This document shows, one piece after another, positions 5,421 to 10,601 of a stretch of 10,601 nucleotides of DNA. Under the pieces are notes generated by a model. It saw nothing but the letters and a program-made list of their open reading frames with translations. It was not told where the DNA came from and did not search any database. The stretch is taken from assembly GCA_946999025.1 (NCBI GenBank), contig CAMQBP010000051.1, forward strand, positions 1 to 10,601. The letters are read 5' to 3'. The position numbers and the translations under genes are program-made. This DNA comes from an uncultured Prevotella sp. GTDB taxonomy: Bacteria; Bacteroidota; Bacteroidia; Bacteroidales; Bacteroidaceae. The stretch's first letter is position 1; the number at the start of each line of letters is the position of its first letter.

Positions 5421-6710
5421 ATGCTTACACTTAAACTCATCAGTGAAGAAACTGAACGTGTGATCAAAGGATTAGAAAAGAAACATTTTGAGGGAACAAG
5501 AGAAACTGTCAATCAGGTGCTCGCCATTGACAAGCTGCGTCGGGAGTCCCAACAAAAACTTGACAAGAACAAGCAACAAGCTAATTTGCTCGCCAAGAAG
5601 ATAGGTGGGCTCATGAAAGATAAGCAATTGGATGAAGCCAATGAGGTGAAAGCGCAGGTTGCAAAGTTGAAAGAAGAAGCTAAAGGTCTTCAACAGTCAA
5701 TGGAAACAGCTGAAAACGACCTCACTACCCTACTTTATACCATTCCTAACATTCCAAACGAAGATGTCCCAGAAGGTAAAGATGCATCAGACAACGTCGT
5801 TGTGAAAGAAGGAGGAGTGATACCTCAACTTGCTGAAGACGCATTGTGTCATTGGGACTTGTGTAAGAAGTTTAACCTCATAGATTTTGATCTGGGTGTT
5901 AAAATCACGGGTGCGGGCTTCCCCTTATACATTGGCAAAATGGCTCGTTTCCAACGAGCGCTCGAAGCATTTTTCCTTGAAGAGGCTCGTAAATCCGGCT
6001 ATCTCGAGGTACAACCTCCATTTGTTGTGAATCAAGCATCTGGTTATGGCACAGGTCAGCTGCCTGACAAAGAAGGACAAATGTACCATGTACAGCTGGA
6101 TGACCTGTATCTGATACCAACAGCAGAGGTTCCTGTGACGAACATTTTCCGTGACGAGATTCTCGATGAGAAAGATCTGCCAATCAAGCGCTGTGCTTAT
6201 TCAGCTTGCTTCCGTCGTGAAGCAGGTTCGTATGGAAAAGATGTACGCGGACTCAATCGTTTGCATCAATTCGACAAAGTGGAGATTGTCCGAATTGACA
6301 AGCCAGAACATTCTTATGAATCTCTCAACGAAATGCTTGAACATGTAGAGGGATTATGCAAGAAACTGGAACTCCCCTATCATATCTTGAAATTATGTGG
6401 CGGTGACATGAGTTTCACGTCGTCGATATGCTACGATTTTGAAGTGTGGAGTGCAGCTCAGAAAAGATGGCTGGAGGTTTCGTCCGTATCAAACTTCGAA
6501 AGTTATCAAGCCAACCGCCTGAAATGTCGCTATCGCCATGCAGAAGATGGTAAGATAGAACTTTGTCACACCCTCAATGGTTCGGCATTGGCCTTGCCAC
6601 GTATCGTTGCCAGCATCTTGGAAAACAATCAGACACCAGAAGGCATTCGAGTGCCGAAGGTACTTGTTCCCTACTGTGGATTCGAGATGATTGACGATCA
6701 AAATTTCTAA
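5421..6710 (+). CDS. serS: Seryl-tRNA synthetase
   Basis: A 429-residue class II aminoacyl-tRNA synthetase that charges tRNA-Ser in the cytoplasm; bacterial SerRS is usually about 425 residues, so this is full length. Residues of about 25-110 form the long antiparallel coiled-coil arm that grips the tRNA extra arm. The catalytic domain follows, with TAEVPVT (T234-A-E236, serine binding), motif 2 FRREAGSYGKDVRGLNRLHQF from F264, and motif 3 NGSALALPR at 386-394. The ATG at 5421 gives the usual N-terminus (MLTLKLI). A truncated barrel gene begins 16 bases after the stop and the Nfn gene lies further on, so a shared transcript is plausible. An IS30 relic ends about 110 bases upstream without touching the gene. 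Confidence 0.98.
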   Translation: MLTLKLISEETERVIKGLEKKHFEGTRETVNQVLAIDKLRRESQQKLDKNKQQANLLAKKIGGLMKDKQLDEANEVKAQVAKLKEEAKGLQQSMETAENDLTTLLYTIPNIPNEDVPEGKDASDNVVVKEGGVIPQLAEDALCHWDLCKKFNLIDFDLGVKITGAGFPLYIGKMARFQRALEAFFLEEARKSGYLEVQPPFVVNQASGYGTGQLPDKEGQMYHVQLDDLYLIPTAEVPVTNIFRDEILDEKDLPIKRCAYSACFRREAGSYGKDVRGLNRLHQFDKVEIVRIDKPEHSYESLNEMLEHVEGLCKKLELPYHILKLCGGDMSFTSSICYDFEVWSAAQKRWLEVSSVSNFESYQANRLKCRYRHAEDGKIELCHTLNGSALALPRIVASILENNQTPEGIRVPKVLVPYCGFEMIDDQNF

Positions 6711-6726
6711 GGAGAAGACAGCCGTG

Positions 6727-6915
6727 ATGAGAAATTTCAAATATAAACTCATCTCTTTTCTTCAGATCTTCTCCATGAACTGTGTTGCACAGCATGCAAA
6801 GGGAGTCACTACCATCAAACCGTATGGAGGAATGAGCTATGCGGCCATGTTCAACGGTGACCTTGATTGCAGGAACAGCATCATGGCTGGGCTGACATGG
6901 AGAAACGGCTGTTAA
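6727..6915 (+). pseudogene. Truncated outer-membrane beta-barrel gene, N-terminal remnant
   Basis: A 62-codon frame starts at 6727 behind AAGGAGAAG. It encodes a signal peptide (MRNFKYKLISFLQIF, cut probably after CVA) and then the beginning of a PorT-like barrel: GVTTIKPYGGMSYAAMFNGD, with its typical first strand and turn, and IMAGLTW. It then stops abruptly, whereas such proteins normally run to 180-250 residues. A shift of frame near 6900 would add a short barrel-like piece (HLFSLDYQLEL), but that also ends before the Nfn start. Most of the gene has therefore been deleted. A functional microprotein is possible but less likely. It lies between serS and the Nfn gene. Confidence 0.6.
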
Positions 6916-6971
6916 ACATCTGTTTTCCTTAGACTATCAACTTGAACTATAACTATCTATTAAAACATACT

Positions 6972-9323
6972 ATGAATAAAATTATCCGAAAAGAACAGTT
7001 CTCTGAGAAAGTTTTTCTCTTTGAAATTGAGGCTCCACTCATAGCTAAAAGCAGAAGAGCCGGCAATTTCGTCATCGTCCGTGTAGGTCACAAAGGCGAA
7101 CGCATGCCACTGACCATCGCCGATGCAGACATCAAACGCGGAACCATCACATTGGTTGTGCAGAAAGTTGGTCTGTCCTCCATGAAGCTCTGCAATTTGA
7201 ATGAAGGTGACTATGTTACTGATGTGGTAGGTCCCTTGGGCAATGCCACACACATTGAAAAGTTTGGCACCGTACTCTGTGCGGGTGGTGGCGTTGGCGT
7301 TGCCCCTATGCTCCCCATCATTAAAGCCTTGAAGGAAGCGGGTAACAGGGTGCTGTCGGTGTTGGCAGGACGGAGTAAAGACCTCATTATACTGGAAGAT
7401 GAAGTAAGAGCGAATTCTGATGAAACAATCATCATGACCGATGATGGCAGCTATGGCGAGAAAGGTGTCGTAACGGTGGGCATGGAAAAATTGATAAAAC
7501 AGGAACATATCGACAAGGCATTTGCCATCGGACCTCCCATCATGATGAAGTTTTGTTGTCTTCTTACACAAAAATATAACATACCTACAGATGTGTCTCT
7601 CAACACCATCATGGTTGACGGCACGGGCATGTGTGGTGCCTGTCGGTTAACGATTGGCGGCAAGACAAAATTCGTGTGTATCGATGGACCTGAATTTGAT
7701 GGCGCATTGGTTGACTGGGATGAGATGTTCAAGCGCATGAACACATTTAAGGATGTTGAAAAAGATGAGGTAGAACATTTGCAAGATCACCTTAATGAGT
7801 TAGAAAGCACACAGGAGAAACATGCGTCCACCATTAAAATGGATGTAGAGCCGACACAAGAGGGTATTTCGACGTTAACCGATCGCAATGCTGAATGGAG
7901 AAAGGCATTACGGGATTCCATGAAGCCAAAAGAGCGGAAGAACATAGCTCGCGTGCAAATGCCAGAGTTAGATCCAGCATATCGGGCAACGACCAGGACG
8001 GAAGAGGTAAACTTAGGACTTACGAAAGAAATGGCCATGACAGAAGCCAAACGCTGTTTGGATTGTGCTAAACCTACCTGTGTGGAAGGTTGTCCGGTCA
8101 ACATCAACATTCCTTCTTTTATCAAGAATATAGAGCGAGGACAATTCTTAGCAGCAGCCAAAGTGTTGAAGAATACCTCTGCCTTACCCGCAGTATGTGG
8201 CAGAGTTTGCCCGCAAGAGAAACAATGCGAAAGCAAATGTATTCATCTGAAGATGAACGAACCCGCTGTCGCCATTGGTTACCTGGAACGTTTTGCCGCT
8301 GATTATGAACGGGAAAGTGGAAACATGTCTATCCCTGATATGCAACCAGACAACGGTATCAAGGTGGCTGTGGTCGGTTCAGGGCCTGCAGGCTTGAGCT
8401 TCGCTGGGGATATGGCTAAGCGAGGATATCAGGTTCATGTGTTTGAGGCGCTGCATGAAATAGGTGGCGTGCTGAAATATGGAATTCCTGAGTTCCGCCT
8501 TCCTAATGCCATCGTTGACGTTGAAATAGAAAATCTCAAGAAAATGGGCGTTCATTTCTTAACCGACTGCATCATTGGTAAAACCATTTCTATTGAAGAA
8601 CTCAAAGAAAAAGATTTCAAAGGCATCTTTGTGGGATCGGGTGCAGGACTTCCTAATTTTATGGGAATACCAGGAGAGAATGCCATTAACATCATGTCAT
8701 CTAACGAATACCTGACCCGTATCAATCTTATGGATGCCGCCAATGTTAATGCTGACACACCCATCAATCTTGGACAGAAAGTGATGGTCGTTGGAGGTGG
8801 CAACACAGCCATGGACTCTTGTAGAACAGCCAAACGCTTAGGAGCTGATGTTACACTGGTCTACCGTCGCTCTGAAGCAGAAATGCCTGCCCGACTTGAA
8901 GAGGTTAAACATGCCAAAGAAGAAGGCATCCATTTCATGTGCTTGCATAACCCTATTGAATATCTCACGGATGAAAGAGGTGCCGTTAGCGCTGCCGTCT
9001 TACAAGTTATGCAATTGGGAGAACCTGATGCCAGTGGTCGTCGCAGCCCTGTGCCAGTCGAAGGACAAACGGTCACGCTTGAAGTAGATCAGGTTGTTGT
9101 GGCTGTCGGCGTATCTCCAAATCCTCTGGTACCAAAATCTATCCAGGGACTGGAACTTGGTCGCAAAAACACCATTGTCGTCAATGACCAGATGCAGTCC
9201 AGTAGATCTGAAATCTATGCAGGAGGCGACATCGTACGCGGAGGCGCAACGGTTATTTTAGCCATGGGTGATGGCAGAAGAGCTGCTGCAAATATGGATA
9301 TGCAACTAAGAGCTGAAAAGTGA
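6972..9323 (+). CDS. Fused NfnA-NfnB: NADH-dependent ferredoxin:NADP oxidoreductase
   Basis: A 783-residue flavoprotein joining the two Nfn (SudAB) subunits, often mislabelled as dihydroorotate dehydrogenase electron-transfer subunit plus glutamate synthase small subunit. Residues 1 to about 270 are NfnA-like: a FAD domain (ERMPLTIAD), an NAD site (GGGVGVAPMLP) and a [2Fe-2S] site with C221, C224 and C236. Asp216 stands where PyrK has its first cysteine, matching the Asp ligand known in Nfn. A charged linker follows (about 270-320). The NfnB part carries two cysteine clusters for 4Fe-4S centres (C362, C365, C370, C374; C409, C413, C419, C423), a FAD site GSGPAG at 469, an NADP site GGGN at 608 and a final YAGGDIVRGG. 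The ATG at 6972 is preferred to an in-frame one at 6942, which adds nothing conserved. It likely balances NADH, NADPH and ferredoxin; bifurcation is inferred from the family. Confidence 0.92.
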   Translation: MNKIIRKEQFSEKVFLFEIEAPLIAKSRRAGNFVIVRVGHKGERMPLTIADADIKRGTITLVVQKVGLSSMKLCNLNEGDYVTDVVGPLGNATHIEKFGTVLCAGGGVGVAPMLPIIKALKEAGNRVLSVLAGRSKDLIILEDEVRANSDETIIMTDDGSYGEKGVVTVGMEKLIKQEHIDKAFAIGPPIMMKFCCLLTQKYNIPTDVSLNTIMVDGTGMCGACRLTIGGKTKFVCIDGPEFDGALVDWDEMFKRMNTFKDVEKDEVEHLQDHLNELESTQEKHASTIKMDVEPTQEGISTLTDRNAEWRKALRDSMKPKERKNIARVQMPELDPAYRATTRTEEVNLGLTKEMAMTEAKRCLDCAKPTCVEGCPVNINIPSFIKNIERGQFLAAAKVLKNTSALPAVCGRVCPQEKQCESKCIHLKMNEPAVAIGYLERFAADYERESGNMSIPDMQPDNGIKVAVVGSGPAGLSFAGDMAKRGYQVHVFEALHEIGGVLKYGIPEFRLPNAIVDVEIENLKKMGVHFLTDCIIGKTISIEELKEKDFKGIFVGSGAGLPNFMGIPGENAINIMSSNEYLTRINLMDAANVNADTPINLGQKVMVVGGGNTAMDSCRTAKRLGADVTLVYRRSEAEMPARLEEVKHAKEEGIHFMCLHNPIEYLTDERGAVSAAVLQVMQLGEPDASGRRSPVPVEGQTVTLEVDQVVVAVGVSPNPLVPKSIQGLELGRKNTIVVNDQMQSSRSEIYAGGDIVRGGATVILAMGDGRRAAANMDMQLRAEK

Positions 9324-9339
9324 TTGATAAAGAGGCAGC

Positions 9340-9380
9340 ATGTAGGTTAAAACGACTTCTTTACAAGTCACTACATTTTT
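9340..9380 (+). terminator. Probable terminator after the Nfn gene
   Basis: ATGTAG (9340-9345) pairs with CTACAT (9371-9376), and inside it GACTT (9354-9358) pairs with AAGTC (9365-9369). An asymmetric bulge of 8 bases lies on the left arm. A run of five T follows (9376-9380). The bulge makes it weaker than the terminator at 5128. Confidence 0.5.
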
Positions 9381-9414
9381 GCATTCTTTATGGCTATCTT
9401 CATAAATAAATTTG

Positions 9415-9422
9415 TATCTTTG
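9415..9422 (+). promoter_or_regulatory. -7 element upstream of the PD40 gene
   Basis: TATCTTTG matches TAnnTTTG, but no TTTG lies 19-20 bases upstream (the base run there is TGGC). If used, transcription starts close to 9428. The message would then be leaderless for the first ATG, or have roughly a 10-base leader for the ATG at 9437. Confidence 0.45.
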
Positions 9423-9436
9423 TCAAAATGACAAAT

Positions 9437-10567
9437 ATGAAGTATACATTATATTTATTGATATTACTGCTTTTTTCACCTCTTCCCATGCTATCTCAAA
9501 AACATGGGAAGAGGTCAGTTCATCCGAATGTGACAAGAACAGAGAAGACACCTGCTGACAGATTATTTGAGGCGATGGTAGAAGGAACTGCTAAAGTCAT
9601 GTTCGTCGACAGCATCGTGGTGGACAAGAAAAATTTCTTATCTAAAATACCCATGAGCAAGGAAGCCGGTACGGTTTCTGAGAAAAACGGGCAAACTTCA
9701 TATACTAACGAGCTTGGCAACCACCGTATCTATGCCGATGGTGACACCATACGGGGATACCACCTGTATGCAACAGACCTTCTGGGAGATATCTGGAGTA
9801 AACCAAAGCAATTAGTGGAATTGGACAAAGAGGTAGACGATGCCAACTACCCTTTTCTGCTTTCTGACGGTATGACCTTATTCTTTTCCGGTCAAGGCGA
9901 AAAGAGTTTAGGAGGCTATGACATCTTCATGACATTGTTTAACAGTGAAGACGGAACTTTTTATAAACCAGAGAATTATGGACTGCCATTCAACTCTACT
10001 GAGAACGATTATTTCTTGGCCATTGATGACATGTATGCATTGGGTTGGTTAGTTAGTGACCGGTATCAACCAAAAGATAAAGTTTGCATCTATACATTCG
10101 TTCCAACCAATCCGCGCCTTAACTTCAGTCAAGATAATCTTAAAGATGAGCAGCTTAAGTCTTTTGCCAAGTTGACGAGTATTAAAGATACATGGGCTTT
10201 TGGAGACAGAGAAGCCGCACTGAATAGATTGAAAAGTTTGAAGCAAAACAATCATCAAGCAAATTCAAAACCAGGTTTCCTGTTCCCAATTAATGACAAG
10301 ACTGTTTATACAAAGATAGATGATTTCAAAAGCAACAAGACAAAAGAATTATACGCTCAATTGACCGAAATGAAAGCGCAATTGGCACAGAACGAGAAAA
10401 CGTTGGCCAAGATGAGAGCCGATTATAGCAGAGCGTCCATATCCAATCAACAAGGAATGAGAGCTAATTTGCTGAAAGCAGAAGAAACCATACAGCAACA
10501 AAGAAAAGATGTGCAGACCTTTGAAAAGTCAGTAAGAAACGAAGAGAACAAATTGTTAACCAACTAA
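9437..10567 (+). CDS. Exported PD40-repeat protein with coiled-coil tail
   Basis: A predicted 376-residue exported protein. From the ATG at 9437 the signal peptide reads MKYTLYLLILLLF and is probably cut after PMLS; an alternative ATG three codons earlier (9428) overlaps the likely transcription start. The middle holds WD40-like PD40 motifs: YPFLLSDGMTLFFSGQG followed by GGYDIFMTLFN, and LPFNSTENDYFLAIDD, the pattern of Bacteroidetes OmpA-linked propellers. Only about two blades are recognisable and there is no OmpA peptidoglycan-binding domain. Residues of about 310-370 are a charged coiled coil (ELYAQLTEMKAQLAQNEKTL). The role may be as an envelope scaffold, but this is inference. A perfect 13-bp hairpin lies in the signal-peptide codons. 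The next frame starts 9 bases after its stop. Confidence 0.75.
   Translation: MKYTLYLLILLLFSPLPMLSQKHGKRSVHPNVTRTEKTPADRLFEAMVEGTAKVMFVDSIVVDKKNFLSKIPMSKEAGTVSEKNGQTSYTNELGNHRIYADGDTIRGYHLYATDLLGDIWSKPKQLVELDKEVDDANYPFLLSDGMTLFFSGQGEKSLGGYDIFMTLFNSEDGTFYKPENYGLPFNSTENDYFLAIDDMYALGWLVSDRYQPKDKVCIYTFVPTNPRLNFSQDNLKDEQLKSFAKLTSIKDTWAFGDREAALNRLKSLKQNNHQANSKPGFLFPINDKTVYTKIDDFKSNKTKELYAQLTEMKAQLAQNEKTLAKMRADYSRASISNQQGMRANLLKAEETIQQQRKDVQTFEKSVRNEENKLLTN
9478..9515 (+). repeat. Perfect 13-bp stem-loop inside the PD40 gene
   Basis: ACCTCTTCCCATG (9478-9490) pairs without mismatch with 9503-9515 around a 12-base A-rich loop. It lies in codons for the end of the signal peptide and the first mature residues, about 40-80 bases after the start codon. 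No T-run follows, so it is not a terminator. In the mRNA it would be a stable structure close to the 5' end. Confidence 0.7.
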
Positions 10568-10576
10568 ATCCCTACA

Positions 10577-10601
10577 ATGATGGAAAAAAAATATTTTGCA
10601 G
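10577..10601 (+). CDS. Start of a downstream gene, cut by the window end
   Basis: ATGATGGAAAAAAAATATTT opens a frame reading MMEKKYFA to the last base, 9 bases after the stop of the PD40 gene. The spacing suggests it belongs to the same operon. Too little is present to identify it, and the start could be either ATG (10577 or 10580). Confidence 0.4.

Noticed and set aside
6960..7571. 203-codon antisense frame inside the Nfn gene
   Set aside because: The plus strand encodes a well-conserved flavoprotein there; the antisense frame has no domain or promoter.

Overview
The window looks like chromosomal DNA of a Bacteroidales bacterium, most likely Prevotella or a close relative. Three things point there. 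Several start sites are preceded by the Bacteroidetes promoter pattern (TTTG or TTG, a spacer of 19-20 bases, then TAnnTTTG). The gene content is typical: a PCMD-domain lipoprotein, PorT-like beta-barrels, a PD40 protein and a fused NfnA-NfnB protein. The lipoproteins have Bacteroidetes-type signal sequences. The species cannot be fixed from the sequence alone.

Layout. Positions 1-219 (minus strand) are the 3' end of a broken IS30-family transposase with its terminal repeat at 1-30. Positions 220-728 hold no gene but contain several short quasi-palindromes. Next are a minus-strand WalJ/YycJ-like metallo-beta-lactamase-fold hydrolase (729-1532) and a plus-strand small lipoprotein (1665-2132), expressed divergently from interleaved promoters. 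A two-gene unit follows: a PCMD lipoprotein (2373-3521) and an outer-membrane beta-barrel (3526-4284). After it come an unrecognised AT-rich gene for an exported protein (4452-5012) and a strong terminator (5128-5154). A second IS30-type 3' end (about 5209-5308) points the opposite way to the first. The two IS tips form a 30-base inverted repeat with one mismatch that brackets about 5.3 kb.

To the right lies a housekeeping block: serS (5421-6710), a truncated beta-barrel gene (6727-6915) and a single-chain NfnA-NfnB flavoprotein (6972-9323), followed by a probable bulged terminator (9340-9380). The last complete gene is a secreted PD40-repeat protein with a coiled-coil tail (9437-10567); its signal-peptide region contains a perfect 13-bp stem-loop. 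A new reading frame begins at 10577 and runs off the end.

How the genes relate. The PCMD lipoprotein and the barrel are almost certainly co-transcribed and translationally coupled, and probably work together at the cell surface. SerS and the Nfn protein are unrelated core functions (tRNA charging; NADH/ferredoxin/NADP electron exchange) that may share a transcript. I found no CRISPR array, tRNA, rRNA or recognisable defence system. The least ordinary features are the outward-facing IS30 ends around the 5.3-kb block, the AT-rich orphan gene beside one of them, and the hairpin inside the last gene.
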